DNA of 64,000 nucleotides from Nezara viridula (GCA_928085145.1 OV725078.1:2422501-2486500), one strand, 5' to 3'. Numbered from the stretch's first letter, positions 42,706-55,565 are shown. Program-made: numbers and translations. The notes: generated by a model not told the origin, from the letters alone.

Positions 42706-44848
42706 ACAATTCCTAACCGGTTAGAAAAGAACTGGCTACCTTTAGATCCCAATCCTGCAATTCCTACCTTTCTTCCCTCTCTACCGATGACAACTCCCTC
42801 CGGAAAAAGACCACAAAAAAATCCTTAAATATCAATCTATTTCCCACCCACTCCGAAAAGATGATGGAACCTGGGCTTCGTCAGATGAGACTAGAGCTGA
42901 AGAAATTGCCAAACACCTATCCAACAAATTTATTCTCCACACCGAACTCCATCCCACCGACACTGCTGAAGTTAAAGAACTCCTCTCGTCTTCGATTCCT
43001 CTCTCATGGCCTCCTAAAGCTGTCAACCCCTCTGAGTTCAAATTCCTTATAAACAACTTCAAATATCGAAAATCCACAGGATACGATCTCCTTAATTCCC
43101 AGATCTTTAGACAACTTCCCAAAAAAGCAATCATATTCCTCACATACCTATATAACTGTATCTTCCGCACAACCCACTTTCCACTGATATGGAAACACTC
43201 CATTATTACCCTCTTCCCTAAACCAGGCAAACCTGTTAATAATACCTTATCCTATAGACCAATAAGCTTACTCCCGATCCCCTCAAAAATATTTGAAAAA
43301 ATCCTTTTCAAACGTATCCTACCCATTCTTGAAACCCACAATATCCCCTCCCATCAGTTTGGATTCCGCTCAAGACATTCCACTGTTCAACTAGGCCTCC
43401 GCGTTGTTGACCATATATCCCCTGCTCTTGAAAACAAGCAATATTGCACTAGTGCCCTTCTGGATGTAGCTCAAGCTATCGACCGAGTGTGGCACGATGG
43501 TTTTTCAACCTCATAACCCACTTACCCCAATCCTTATACCTAGTCCTCAAATTCTACCTTTCAAATCGTTCCTTTGAAGTTCGCTGCAGCAACGAATTCT
43601 CCAATTATTATCCAGTTGAGGCTGAGGCTGGTGTTCCACAATGCAGTGTCTTGGGCCCAGTTCTTTACATTCTTTTCACAGCTGGCATCCCAACCCGTCC
43701 TAATACCATTCTAGTAACATTTGCTGGCGATACCGCAATCCTATCATCCATCCAGACCCGGAAAAAGCATCCCTAAACCTACAAAGACACATCTCCCTAA
43801 TAGAGCAATGGTGCAACAATTGGCGCATCAAGATCAATGAATCCAAATGAAAGCATGTCACCTTTACCCTCCAACGCAGATTCTGTCCACATATCCTTTT
43901 CAACTCAGTACCTCTTCCCATCTCAGACACAGTTCGGTATCTTGGATTCCTTTTAGACAAAAGATTAACATGGAACCCACATACCAGACTTAAAAGAGTA
44001 GATCTTAACCGACGATTTGGCCAGTTATACAGACTGATTAACAGAAAATCTAACCTCTCAATTATAAACAGACTATTAATATACAAGACTATACTGAAAC
44101 CCATCTGCACCTACGGACTTGAACTGTGGGGGTCAACTAAATTTTCGAACATCAAACGCATCCAATCCTTCCAGTCTAAAGATAATAGTCAATGCTCCTT
44201 ATTATGTTACGAACAAAATCTTACATCATGGCCTTAAGATCCCTTATGTCCTTGACGTTATCCTATCCCGATTTTCAAATTTTCATCAGGACCTAATCCA
44301 TCATCCTCATCCCTTAGCACAATCCTTATCCAGTTCCAGTCATCCCTATAATCCTCCTCGAAGGTTGTAGCGGCAGTGGCCTCGAGATCTTTTGTAAATA
44401 CGTCAGTGGAGTCCTACGTTATATATACGTCGCAATGGCCAGCTTCTCCACTCAAGTCATGAACATCTACGTGACATCTATTTGGCTTTTGTGCCATCTC
44501 TTAGTCTCCACTGGATTCCCATCCTAGTGATGCTGCTGAGAGAGAAGCGCTGGAATCTCTTGGAGTCTTGCCTTATCCTTCACATGTGAGGGAGAGGGCC
44601 CGACTCGGAGCTCCCTCGGTTGACTGTAAATATTTTAAATAAGTATGAATGTGTTTTTATTTTTTGTTCTCATGTTTGATTTATTCTGTTATTCCAAGTT
44701 CTCTTTTCTTTTCTTTTGTTATAATCTTGTTTTTCTTTTATTGTATATGTGGTATGTTTGTGTTCAATGCCCTCACTAAAAACACTCAATGCCCTTAATT
44801 GAGGCAAAATGTATTTTTATTCTCACTAAAATATTGATATAAAAAAAA
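42706..44848 (+). mobile_element. Jockey LINE ORF2 reverse transcriptase and 3' end (degraded)
   Basis: Broken frames give the RT entry (FKYRKSTGYDLLNSQIFRQL), SYRPISLLPIPSKIFEKI and HQFGFRSRHSTVQL. Frame 43489-43776 holds EAGVPQCSVLGPVLYILFTA (normally PQGSVLGP) and TFAGDTAIL, in which the catalytic FADD has become FAGD, so even the best frame is inactive. Then LDKRLTWNPHTRLKRVDLN and the C-terminus, a 3' UTR ending 'atgcccttaattgaggcaaaatgta', and an A-rich tail near 44840. Confidence 0.85.
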
Positions 44849-45035
44849 GACAGGATTTCTGAACCTGAATAGGGCTCTCCTACTAACCTACTACCTAGGT
44901 ATTTGAACACCTACAGTGCTGGTAACATGGTATTATTACAGTAAGGTTCGAAATAGGTTTTGTACCAAATATAAGCTCCTGTCATGCTCCATTACCATGA
45001 ATGGGGTAACGTTGCATTCAGAATTTCACGGGAGG
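44849..45035. other. Short unassigned spacer
   Basis: No ORF or repeat recognised. Confidence 0.4.
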
Positions 45036-45320
45036 TTAGCGAATCGTATTCTCCACTTTTGTCTTTCTTTCTAAAATAAATAAAGTCGATACAAACACTT
45101 TGCTAGGCTTCAATATTGGAACGGTGGTAGGTCTGTAGATCGATACGGGACCTTGCTGATTTTGATGCGTATAGCAAGACCCGGATAGTTCTTCCGGAAC
45201 TATCGGATCCTGTGTTTTTAGGACCCAAAACGTACTATTTTCAAAATAACTCAAGGCATAGGATTCGCATCCACACAAACTTACGTTAATTGTATTACTT
45301 TCATTGAATGCATGTCTCAT
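45036..45320 (-). CDS. Hypothetical 94-aa ORF
   Basis: ATG 45320 opens MRHAFNESNTINVSLCGCES, with YFENSTFWVLKTQDPIVPEE and RPTTVPILKPSKVFVSTLFI; stop at 45036. It has mixed, protein-like composition unlike the surrounding AT-rich DNA. No family recognised. It may be an exon, a viral remnant or chance. Confidence 0.3.
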   Translation of the reverse strand: MRHAFNESNTINVSLCGCESYALSYFENSTFWVLKTQDPIVPEELSGSCYTHQNQQGPVSIYRPTTVPILKPSKVFVSTLFILERKTKVENTIR

Positions 45321-45945
45321 TTCGTCGACTTGAGGCCTCTATGATCGAGAGAGGAGGAGTTTATATTATTTATCGATAATGTTTTTGATCGGCAAGCCGT
45401 TTTCTTCTCCTTCAGGCAGGCAAAATAGTCCAATCACCCCGAAAATTCAGGCAAACAAGTTTTAAAATAAAACAAACTTTATTTGCGAATAACTGAAAAA
45501 TTACACACTTTTCCCTCGATTATGCCCATGATTATAGAAATGATTACTAAATTCCCTACAAAAGGAAAAAAAATCATCGAAATCGGACAATTTTTAGCAA
45601 AGTTACAGCATGTTGGTTCCAAACATTAATGAAGATTTAAATTAATTCTGGTTTCCTTTATCGATTATATTTATCGATAATGTAACATTTGATTTCTTTA
45701 TCTTTTGATACGTTGCATTATTTTGTTTTCTTATTAATTTGGCATTCGATAATAATATGTTGTGCGAATTATTTGCACGGGTCTACTAGTATGAAATATT
45801 ACATATCTTGATAAATTGATTATGTTTATTGTACTATAGTTTGTATAACTTATTACGTATTCCATTTGTTTATCTCATGTATCATTCACCACTATTTACC
45901 ATTACTAATTATTATCTGTTTTTATATTTTACATTATATTTTTAT
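45321..45945. other. AT-rich DNA with short palindromes; no gene seen
   Basis: Contains repeated 'tttatcgataatg' blocks (about 45368 and 45670) and otherwise unremarkable AT-rich sequence. Confidence 0.4.
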
Positions 45946-47600
45946 ATTCTGACCGATCCGGTTGACATATTGAATTAGTTTAAGGACCACTTTGACAATA
46001 TTTTAAATACGGGAAATTATGATCTGTGTCCTCCTTCTGAGTACCAGAGTGCTGAACCGTTAATAGAAGGACCAAGTAAAGAGGAAGTTGAAGTACCTAT
46101 CGGAAAATTAAAATCATATAAAGCAGCGGGAATCGATAATATTCCTACTGAACTAATTAAGGCATGCGGAGAAGCTGGAGTTTCTAAAATACATCGGTTG
46201 GTTAAAAAGATCTGGGTGAACGAGAAATTACCTGAGGAATAGAAAGAATCTATTCTTCTTATTCCGATTCACAAAAAGGGCCCGAGTACGAATTGTAATA
46301 ACTATCGAGGAATTTCACTCTTCCCGGTATGTTATAAAATATTCTCTTTAATCTTAACCAGTCGAACCACGGAATACGCCGAGGAAATTATCGGAGACTA
46401 CCAATGCGGATTTAGACGTAATCGTTCGACTATTGATCAAATATTTTCTTTACGGCAAATATTAGAGAAAAAATTGGAGTATAACGGTATTGTTCACCAG
46501 CTGTACATAGATTTTAAAAAGGCTTACGATTCTATTGACCACCACAAACTGTATAATATTCTAATGGAGCAGGGGATTCCAAAAAAACTAGTAAATCTAG
46601 TTAGGATGTGCTTGACGGAGACACTAAATAAAGTTAGAATCGGTAATAATTTGTCCGAAAAATTTGAGGTTCGTTCGGGCTTAAAAGAGGGGGATTCTCT
46701 TTCGCCTGTCCTGTTCAATTTGGCATTAGAACATGCTATTAGGGAGGTAATGCGAACGGAGAAAGGGTTGGATCTGGGCGGGACAACATCCGTGCTGGGC
46801 TATGCTGATGATCTGGTACTGTTAAGCTAAGACGTTGAAACTATAAAACTAAATACGACAGCGTTAATGAAAGCCGGTAAAGAACTAGGACTCGAAATAA
46901 ACTTGGATAAAACAAAATATATGGTTAGCTGCAAAAATGGCGATACTACTGGTGATATCGATATAGATGGTAATATGTTTGAACAGGTAGATAAATTTAG
47001 GTATCTAGGTTCTACGATAACTAGAAAAAAAGAAATTGAAGAAGAGATTAAGGTTAGACTGAAGGCGGGAAATGCTTGTTATTTTTCTGTGACAAAACTA
47101 CTTAGTTCGCGCCTCTTGTCCCGAAACTTAAAAATTAGAATCTATAAAACAATTATCTTGCCTACAGTTCTTTATGGATGTGAAACTTGGCCGCTTACAT
47201 TAAGGGATGAGCAGCGTCTTAAGGTTTTTGAAAATAAAGTATTGCGTAGAATATTCGGACCGAAGAAGGATGAGTTAACCGGAGAGTTCAGACGGTTACA
47301 CAACGCCGAATTGCGTGAGCTGTATCCGGTTAATATAATTGAGGTAATTTCATCGCGGCGAATCAAATGTTCTTGTAAAGTTGTTGGACTTATTAACGAG
47401 AGAATTCCTAAAAGGTTAATATTTGCTGTGCCGAATGATAAACTTCCGAGAGGTAGACCGAAGCGAAGGTGGGAAGATTGCATTAAAGCCGATCTGAAGG
47501 GACTGGGTTTGGACGGCGAACGGTGGAGGGAGGTGTGTAACAAGCGGTTGGTGGTGTCGGCATCGAACCTTCGGGTTCGCTAAGCCTTACTATTATTATT
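45946..47600 (+). mobile_element. RTE-clade LINE, 5'-truncated plus-strand copy
   Basis: Matches the minus-strand RTE at 9346-12960 from just upstream of the RT to the 3' end. Starts near 'ctgaccgatccggttgac' and ends in ATT repeats after 47583. It keeps the site that was hit by Jockey in the other copy. Confidence 0.88.
46040..47583 (+). pseudogene. RTE reverse transcriptase (two in-frame stops)
   Basis: RT blocks in order: AAGIDNIPTELIKACGEAGV, KIWVNEKLPEE followed by TAG (46240), IPIHKKGPSTNCNNYRGISL, YQCGFRRNRSTIDQIF, LYIDFKKAYDSIDHHKL, SGLKEGDSLSPVLFNLALE, LGYADDLVLLS (catalytic YADD) followed by TAA (46828-46830), then GLEINLDKTKYMVS and FRYLGSTIT. 46867-47583 gives the thumb and C-terminal YGCETWPLTLRDEQRL block. 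The active site is intact but stops split the ORF. Confidence 0.88.
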
Positions 47601-48057
47601 TATATTTTACATCTCTAATGTTATAAAATAATTTCAACCCTGATAAAGACCCACAAGAATACACGGGTTGAAACGTTGTCAACAATAAAAATCTTAAAAT
47701 TAATATGTTCTGACTATTTATCATCTATGATATGTAGAACAGTTGACTACCTTCCGTTCATTAAAGTTTAAGTTAGAAGTAATTTTTTTATTTCAATTCA
47801 GTTTTGTTGTTTTCGTCCTTTATTTTGTTTCTCCCCTAACCATCTGTAACGTATTAGAGGTTGTAACGTATTAGAACTATAAATCGTCGAATACAAAGAT
47901 ATAAGAATTAAAAATGATAAGTTGAAAAAACTATTGGATAAATATAATTATTGTACGGTGATGTAGGTAAAAATAATTGGTTTATTAATTAATCGTTAAT
48001 TTATTTAAATAGGAAAATATAATTGTACGGTGATAGAGGAAAAAATTAATTAAGAAT
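47601..48057. other. AT-rich spacer with a hammerhead-like motif; no gene seen
   Basis: Apart from the motif at 47640-47680 no feature is recognised. Confidence 0.5.
47638..47683 (+). ncRNA. Hammerhead-like motif (variant core)
   Basis: CTGATAA (47640-47646; consensus CTGATGA), stem ACCC/GGGT, GAAA at 47670-47673 and CGTTGTC. Resembles the degenerate hammerhead motifs of Penelope-like elements ('...GGGTTGAAACGTTGTC'). One core base differs, so self-cleavage is doubtful. Confidence 0.45.
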
Positions 48058-48261
48058 TTGTCAGCATTTCATCGCGAGCATAAAAAACTTTCGCAAGAAA
48101 AGAATAACTCATCTCCTAGCAAAAACGGGAAATGGTTTGATTACGAGCTACTGATTTTTTTATTGGACGTCGATGTAGCCAAATCAATATTGTCAATTGC
48201 TGAGTGTTTAGGAGATGACACTATGATGCAGATCAGTGATGACATGAAATACACTTGCTAG
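48058..48261 (+). pseudogene. Possible MADF-domain fragment
   Basis: Reads FHREHKKLSQEKNNSSPSKN, GKWFDYELLIFLLDVD and a short acidic tail. The spacing of REHKK, a Ser-rich turn and KWF-Y--L-FLLD resembles the second half of a MADF DNA-binding domain, a family often domesticated from transposons in insects. Only ~60 codons are open, with no start in good context; probably a decayed fragment. Confidence 0.3.
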
Positions 48262-48369
48262 CAACCAAATAGTGAGGGAGCCAATGAGAAAATTTTAAAA
48301 GAGTTTTTTAAATATTTATAACATCTTTATTGAAAAAATGAGAGTCGGATCTTACTTCCTGTAAAAATT

Positions 48370-48680
48370 ACGACTGATTTAATGAATATTGGGCCAGTAA
48401 CTTGGGTATCGAAACGGAAGGTTCATTGCGAAAAATGTGAGAAAAGTTTTTTTTTTTTTTTACCTTGTATATATTGGTTGAGGCATGTAAAAACAAAATT
48501 GCTGACTCGGGCCACCAAGGAAAAGCTTTTTATAGCTAAAAAAAAACAACAGATTATTTCGACCTTTTTTTGTTTTGTTTTTCACTTATGGCTTCTAAAC
48601 GGTACAACTAAGCGAAAAACCTTTTCTTTCATAAATTAAATAAAGTTAAATTGTGCGTCGAACGAGGACCTAAACCTAAT
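48370..48680 (+). repeat. Dispersed repeat related to the interior of the 8205-8687 element
   Basis: Shares 'ctgatttaatgaatatt', 'atcgaaacgg', 'aaaaatgtgagaaaag' and 'aaacggta-aa--aagcgaaaaa' with 8240-8540, in the same order. No terminal repeats found on this copy. Part of it recurs inverted at 49850-49960. Confidence 0.65.
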
Positions 48681-48894
48681 AATTTGGTTAAGAGGTATGT
48701 TCGTTAACCACGCTCAACGAACGCCGATTTTTACCAACTTACTGAAAAACAGAGAAATTACTATAAATGGCACTGCAGATTGGGAATGAGTTCCGTAAGA
48801 GAACTACTCATAGTATAGAAGTTATAGAGCATCAAATTCCGTATATACTGAGTACTAACAGTTTTAATATGGATCAATTATATTTCTCGAATCT

Positions 48895-49814
48895 TTTTTT
48901 TTTTTTTATAATGGTTTATTGATAAATATTACAATCTGTCTCAATAAAGGACATATACAATAGAGTTCTGAGAGCACATTCACACCATATTTACAAATTA
49001 AAAAAATATAAATAAATAAAAAAAATAAGCTAACTTCAAATAATATAAGGCTACAAAAGAACAAAATAAAATATCATAGTGAGAAAAAAAAAATGAAAAT
49101 AAACATCTTAGACGCAGGCATACCTATTACACTATTTACAGTCGGCCATAGGAACTCCGAACCATATTTATCCCCCCACACTTGGAGGGAAAGCAAGGCT
49201 TTAGGAGATCCCTGCGCTTCTTCCTCAACCATTTCACTGGCATTGAAGCCAGCGGAGATTGAGTAAGGGCGCTACAACCACGGACACTCATGACTTGAGT
49301 GGAGAATCTGGCCATTGCCAGAACTCCAGTATATACATGTTACAAAAGGTCACGGGGCCACTGCCGTTTCAGCCTGCGAGGAGGATTGTAGGGATGAGTG
49401 GTGCTAGATAGGGATTGTGCTACGGGATTAGGGTGATGGGTAAGGTCTGATGAAATTTGGAGAATTTGTCTGGGATAAGATCAAGAATAAATGGAATATT
49501 AAGGTCATTGTGCAGGGTTTTATTAGAGACATAAAAGGGAGCATCGACTATTGTACGGAGGACTTTGTACTGGAAGGATTGAATGCGTTTGATGTTAGAA
49601 AATTTGGTTGTCCCCCACATTTCCAGTCCGTAGGTCCACATGGGTTTTAATATTGTCTTGTAGAATAGTAGTTTGTTTTCAATAGAAAGTTTAGATTTTC
49701 TATTAAGTAGTCTATATAGCTAGCCATAACGTCGGTTAAGTTTCTGTCTTTTCAGTCTAGTATGCGGATTCCACGTTAGTCGTCTGTCTAGGAGAAAACC
49801 AAGGTACCGGACTG
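48895..49814 (-). mobile_element. Jockey LINE, 5'-truncated insertion with 12-bp target duplication
   Basis: Poly-T (tail of the minus-strand element) starts at about 48895. The minus strand encodes MWTYGLEMWGTTKFSNIKR, IQSFQYKVLRTIVDAP and LNIPFILDLIPDKFSKF, then the 3' UTR. TTTCTCGAATCT occurs at 48883-48894 and again at 49815-49826. The ORF2 C-terminus is partly open; a stop and frame break precede the usual PPRRL end. Confidence 0.88.
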
Positions 49815-49826
49815 TTTCTCGAATCT

Positions 49827-50404
49827 AGATACGTAATTTCTTTGTTTTAATAACTTATTATCGTATTTTTTATATTTTTTCTATGAACCCTTATATACAA
49901 GATAAAAAATAAAATAAAAACTGTTACGCAATGAATTTTCCGTTTCGATCCTCAAGTTAATGATATATTCTTCACCTCGGCCGCCATTTTTACAGGTAGC
50001 TACTAATTAATTTGACTGGTTGACTTATTTTTTAAATATAAATGTTATAAATATTTTTTTAAAATTCTTTTAAAGTTTTAATCGAATAATGTCGATTTTT
50101 TTGTCCCAGACTCTCGGACTAAAATGAATTTTCGACTAAATATTAAATTATACAGAATTTCTTGATCATCGATTTATACTCCTCTCTTATCAATTTAGTG
50201 ATGTTTTTCTTTTTCTTTTATTATTCAAAGCGATTACCATATATGCATCTGCCCCAACTGTTTATAATGACATGATGTACCAAACTTAAGTTACCTGAAT
50301 GGAATCGCTTTAATCGCATGCTACACAAGTGTACCACAAAGCGCATGCGATATGCGGCAACAAATTCCGCATGCGACATCAGTTGAATTCTGTGCCACAT
50401 AGTC
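49827..50404. other. Unassigned DNA with an inverted copy of the 48394-48480 repeat
   Basis: 'gcaatgaattttccgtttcgat' near 49930 is the reverse complement of sequence at ~48400, so the Jockey insertion sits between two inverted partial copies of the dispersed repeat. The rest shows no gene. Confidence 0.45.
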
Positions 50405-50664
50405 GGACTGCTACAATAGGCAACACTAGGAAACAAGTATCAAACAGTTGCCTCAGTGGAATTCCTCCTTTAGAGTCTCGCCTTGTCCTTCACACATGGG
50501 GGAAAGGGCTGGTTATTAATATTGTAATTAAGTATGAATGTTTTTTTTCTTTTTTATATATATATATATTTATTTCTTTTACTTATAATTTATTTTTGTT
50601 TGTATTTTATTTAATTTCAACATCAAGTTACATTTTTTTGGTTTTATTATAGTTTTTGCCTTTG

Positions 50665-50716
<52 letters not shown>

Positions 50717-50818
50717 GTTTTTTTTATTGTATTGTATATATGGTATGAATGTGCCTCACTCAGCTCTAGCAATCAGTGCCCTTAAGTGTGGCAAAATGTA
50801 TTATTCCTCAAAAAAATA
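50405..50818 (+). mobile_element. Jockey LINE 3' UTR fragment
   Basis: Starts in the 'cagtggaattcct' block of the family 3' UTR and ends 'gtgcccttaagtgtggcaaaatgta' then A-rich. It contains a (TA)n tract at 50663-50702 and poly-T. No coding remains. Confidence 0.7.
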
Positions 50819-51253
50819 TTTAAAAAATGAAAATTATATATAAATAACAAAAATGCATGATATGAAACTTGACTATTTGACGCGGGACACCAAATACAAA
50901 TATTTTAAATATATAATTTTACGTATAATTTGAGTCTGGCCAGAGACGTCAAGCAGTTCATTTCGTTCCTATAGTTTTTTCTCTCTAACATTCGTACCCT
51001 CTGTTATTTCTTCTTAATTTTTATATATATGTTGTTTTTTTCATCACGGTCAAGCAAGTTTATTTACTTCCTTCATTAATTTATTTTTTATTTTTTTTAG
51101 TCAATTATTAAAGATAAAGGTCGTGTTTCACTAGCTGTGGATTGAGAAGCGTCTATTAATCCTCCTAAGCTTCTGAATATTAAGGACCAACAACACGCAT
51201 CTATTGACAAACACTCTTCTAGCGTGAGTAAATATTATTATATTATCACGAAA

Positions 51254-52504
51254 ATGGTTCATTGCTCTATTTGTGATAGTGCCATCTCTAGGGAGGACAA
51301 AACTAATATAAGCTGCAATAAATGTCAGGTTATCTTTCACGGTAAATGCTGCAAACTTGGCGATAAAGAGATCGAGACATCTCAAAAAAAGGTATAGCTT
51401 TTTGAAAAATGTGACCAAGGCAAAAAGACATACCAAATTAGAAAAAAATCAGCCAGTCCACCAAGAAGTGAAATCAAAGAGCCGTCCGCAGCTGATATTC
51501 TCGGAGCGGTTAATCGACTTAGCGCCCAAGTCAACGAAGACATTAAAAATCTTAAGTCGTCATTAGAAAAATACGGGGAGCTCAGCTTCGAGTTAAATGA
51601 AAGGTTTTCAAAAATAGAAAATCATCTAGAGAGCCAAGCTAAACATCTGGAGGAAATGACTACGGAAAATAAAACGCTGAAATCCAGAGTGGAGGAACAC
51701 GAGGTACGATTAAACAGAGCCGAGCAGGGCCTACTCTGTAGATCGGTTGAGATCCGAGGCATTCCGGTACGTGCAGGAGAGACCCCTTCGGCCCTAGTTG
51801 CCAGTGTGGGAGCTGGTCTCGGTGTTAAGATTAACATCGAGGACATCGATTTTGTGGAGCGCCGTAGACCTAAAAAAGACGATCCTAGACCACCACCAGT
51901 TATAGCTCGCTTTGTGAGGCAGGCAGTACGAGACGAGCTGGTCCAAAGAAGAAAGGTCAAAAGGGAATTTTCAACTCGAGACATTGGCTGGCAGGAAAAC
52001 GACTCCCACCGGATATACCTGGGTGAAGAAATGACCCCTGCTAATAGAAGATTGTATTGGCTCGCACGTCAGAAGAGAGCGGCTGGTAAACTAAAATACG
52101 TGTGGTTTTCGGCGGGTAGATTGCGCTGCAGAAAAGGAGATGGCCATCCTGTGATATACATCGACCAACCAGATGATCTAGATGTTTTCTGCAGACCTTC
52201 TGATTTACGTCAACCTACAAAATGCATCCGTAAACTCCCAATCTTCTATTGTATAATACAGCACCGTGTTGGCTTGCCCATCTACTACTATTATTATTAT
52301 TGTTTCTCTATTCTAAACAATGTAATTTTTTGTTTTTTCCTCTTTCATATTTTTGAACCTAACTCTATTTTGTTTGTATTTTTTTTTCTTCTCTTACAGC
52401 CATTATTTACTTCTTTCCAAATTTATTTTCACAGTTTTTTCTTACCTACAGCGTCATCCATCATATGTATACTTTTCTCCTTTCCGTTATGTCTAGCGTC
52501 TTAA
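51254..52504 (+). pseudogene. CR1-like ORF1 protein (one in-frame stop)
   Basis: RNA-binding/chaperone-type ORF1. N-terminal PHD-like finger CSICDSAISRED, then SCNKCQVIFHGKCC, closes with a stop TAG at 51395-51397 where Lys or Tyr would be expected before FEKCDQ. The same frame then continues without stops: a coiled coil from about residue 95 (NRLSAQVNEDIKNLKSSLEK ... ENKTLKSRVEEHEVRLNRAE), LLCRSVEIRGIPV, and a C-terminal domain REFSTRDIGWQENDSHRIYL ... RRLYWLARQKRAAGKLKYVW that resembles the baculovirus FP-protein/LINE ORF1 C-terminal domain. The functional end is probably near 52220; the open frame runs on into ORF2. Confidence 0.85.
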
Positions 52505-55286
52505 CTACATGCCATGTTAATTCTCAATCCCTTCCTGCTCACTATGACGAATTTCTCCAATATTTCACCCGTAACTTCTACCACATTATTGCAGTCTCTG
52601 AAACATGGCTTAAGCCCTATATCCCTTCCTCTTCCGTTTCCTTACCTGATTATACCTTCATCCGTCATGACCGGGTTTCCCGGACTGGCGGAGGTGTTGG
52701 TCTCTATGTTCATAATAGCCTGAAACCCCGTATTCTAGATATTTCATCCCCTTCCAATCATCCTCACATTGAATTCCTCTTCGCTGAAATTTCTTGTAAA
52801 GCACATCCTCTCCTTTATGTGATCGTATATCGCCCTCCTTTGACTCGTTTTGACTCATCCTTCGAATCAACCTTGTACAATTATGTCCCTTTCTATAATA
52901 ACATTATAATTTCCGGTGATCTTAATACCAACCACCTCACAGATTCCAACAACAAACGCTATTTGGAAAATCTCTTCTTCTCCCTCAACCTTTTTATTGT
53001 TCATTTCGCTCCTACACACCATACTTGTTGGTCTGACACCTGGCTGGACTTGCATATCATCGATTCAGAGCAGAAACTCTTGTCCTGTTCCCAATTTCCC
53101 GTTCCTTCCCTTTCTTCTCATGATCTCATCCAATTATCGTACGATATCCAAACTCCCACGTTTCTTCCTAAAACCATAACTTTCCGCAATCTTGACAACC
53201 TCACCCGTGACAAAATCCTACCGGGCCTCGAAACCCTAAACTGGAACGATATTTATTCCTGTACCTCTATTGATCATATGGTAGACATCCTCACTTCTAA
53301 TCTTATCCATATTCTTGACATACATGCTCCTGTCAAAACCTCAACCTTCCGTCGCCAACCTGCTCCTTGGATGTGTCAAGAAATTCGTGACATGCAGAAG
53401 AGACGTGAGGCAGCCCGTACACGCTTCAGACGAACTCGACTAGCAGATGACTATCAAGTCTATAGGGTACTGCGTAACTTGACACAAACAACGATCAGGA
53501 AAGCGAAATCAAACTTCTTTGATGAAACCTTCTCTTCTACTCCTGATTCTAAATCAATATGGCTAACCCTTCGTAAACTCTCTCTTTGTAAATCCTCTTC
53601 CTCACCGTTCTACCCGGTATCACCCGATGAACTAAATTCCTACTTTATATTTTCCAACACCAGCAACAGTTCACCCACCTCTCACCAGTTTTCCTTATCA
53701 CCCTCATTTAACAGTGATAATTTCTATTTCACCAACATTTCACCGACCGACCTTATTTCCTCTATAATGAAATCACACACAATCTCCATCGGACTTGATG
53801 GGATACCAGTCAAACTGTTAAAATTATGCCTTCCCGAAGTCGTTCCAGTTCTCCTTTTCATCTATAATTTTTCCCTCCAGAACTCAGTTTTTCCAACCGC
53901 TTGGAAAAAAGCATTAGTCAGACCTATCAACAAAATTCCCAATTCTACCTCTCCTAAAGACTACCGCCCAATCTCCATTCTTTCTAACCTTTCTAAAAAT
54001 CTGGAAAGAATAGCTCAATCCCAAATCTCTAAATTCCTTGAAAACTCAAAACTACTCGATCCTCTCCAATCAGGTTTCCGACCTGGCTTCTCCACACAAT
54101 CCGCCCTACTAAAAATTATCAATGACTTACATACCACAATGGACGAAAAAATGTTAACTATGTTAATACTTCTCGACTTTTCCAAAGCTTTTGACTCCTT
54201 AGACCACTCTATACTCTATACTAAATTAAAATCTCTATCCTTCTCCAACAGCTCTATCCTCTGGTTGCAGTCTTTCCTATCCGACAGAACTCAAGCAGTC
54301 AGCATTCCAAACCAACCCCTATCTTCCTTTCTTACACTGTCCTCTGGAGTGGCCCAGGGTTCTAGCATTTCCCCTCTTCTTTTCAATTCCTACATAAATG
54401 ATCTTTCCAAATCCATCTACCACTGTTCACATCATTTATACGCTGATGACACCCAAATATATTATTCCTTTCATCCTTCTGAGCTACTAGTCACGTTCGC
54501 CAATATTCAGGCAGACCTAGATAGGATCAGTGCCTGGGCAAGTCTGAATAATTTAAATCTAAATGCGATGAAAACTCAGGCCATTATTATAGGTTCCAGT
54601 CCTGTTCTTAAATCCATCTCCCTCCTTCCTCCTTTAGTCATCAACGATCATCCTGTCACATTCAGTTCATCCATTAAAAACCTAGGAATCACCTTAGACG
54701 AAAACCTCTCCTGGAAACCCCATATTGCCCTCATCTCCCGTAAGTCAATAGGTACCCTTAAGCTATTTCATCGCTCCCGCCACCTACTCCCACAACCCTT
54801 CCGCAAGCTCCTTGTATCCTCTCTCATTTTCCTCCACTTTGACTACGGCTGTGTGGTGTACGGAGGCATCCCGAGGATAGATTGAAGAGACTCATGAATA
54901 CGTGCTTAAGATTTGTCTTCGGTACATCAAGGCGATCTCATGTGTCCCACCTTTACGACGGGTTAAAGTGGCTCTTCCCTTCTTTCCGCAGACAATATTT
55001 CCTCGGATCTTTCCTATTCCAAACAATCAACACCAGACACCCTTCTTACATCTACAGTCTCCTACAGTTTAAACCCGTGGTCCACTCCCAGAAAACAAGA
55101 GCCCGTGTTTCCGACCTTTATATCCCTTCCCGTAGAACTAAGACGTTTGAATATTCCTTTATTTCCCGATCCACAGCCTTCTGAAATTCCTTGCCATCTG
55201 AAATCCGCCATGCCTCCTCCTCGTCCTCATTTAAATATCATCTCTACCAATTCCTTCTCCCATCCCAAAATGACGTTATACAATAA
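52489..55286 (+). pseudogene. CR1-like ORF2: endonuclease and reverse transcriptase (one frameshift, one stop at the 3' end)
   Basis: An open frame of 806 codons runs to 54885. Endonuclease: LTTCHVNSQSLPAHYDEFL, IIAVSETWLKP (Glu), IIISGDLNTNHL, CWSDTWLDLHII and SLSSHDLIQL (His). RT: GLDGIPVKLLKLCLPEV, KALVRPINKIPN, DYRPISILSNLSKNLERI, LLDFSKAFDSLDHSILYTKL, LSSGVAQGSSISPLLFNSYI and HHLYADDTQIYYSF (catalytic YADD). Near 54870 one base is lost and the C-terminus continues at 54882 (RLMNTCLRFVFGTSRRSHVS ...), with a TGA replacing Trp at 55183, to 55286. Start at 52489 (MSSVL) fits better than 52465, since the CHVNSQSL block follows directly. All catalytic residues are present. Confidence 0.9.
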
Positions 55287-55565
55287 AATAAATATTGTGA
55301 AACAGATTTTGACTGAGATGAATGGTTGATAAAATTTATTGAGTCTTAATTTTAAAAATCAACCCATGCTTATTTTATTTTATTATTTTTTTTTTCATTT
55401 AAATAATGTTTTTTTTTTATTTCGTTTTTTCTCAAAATTTTATTTTATTTTTACTTGTTTTAATTTAACTTCACTGAAGATACTGTATATATTCTTTAAT
55501 ATTGATTAATGTAATTTTTGGCCAGATGTAGTTTTTATTTTTTTGTTCATATCTGTTATTCATAA

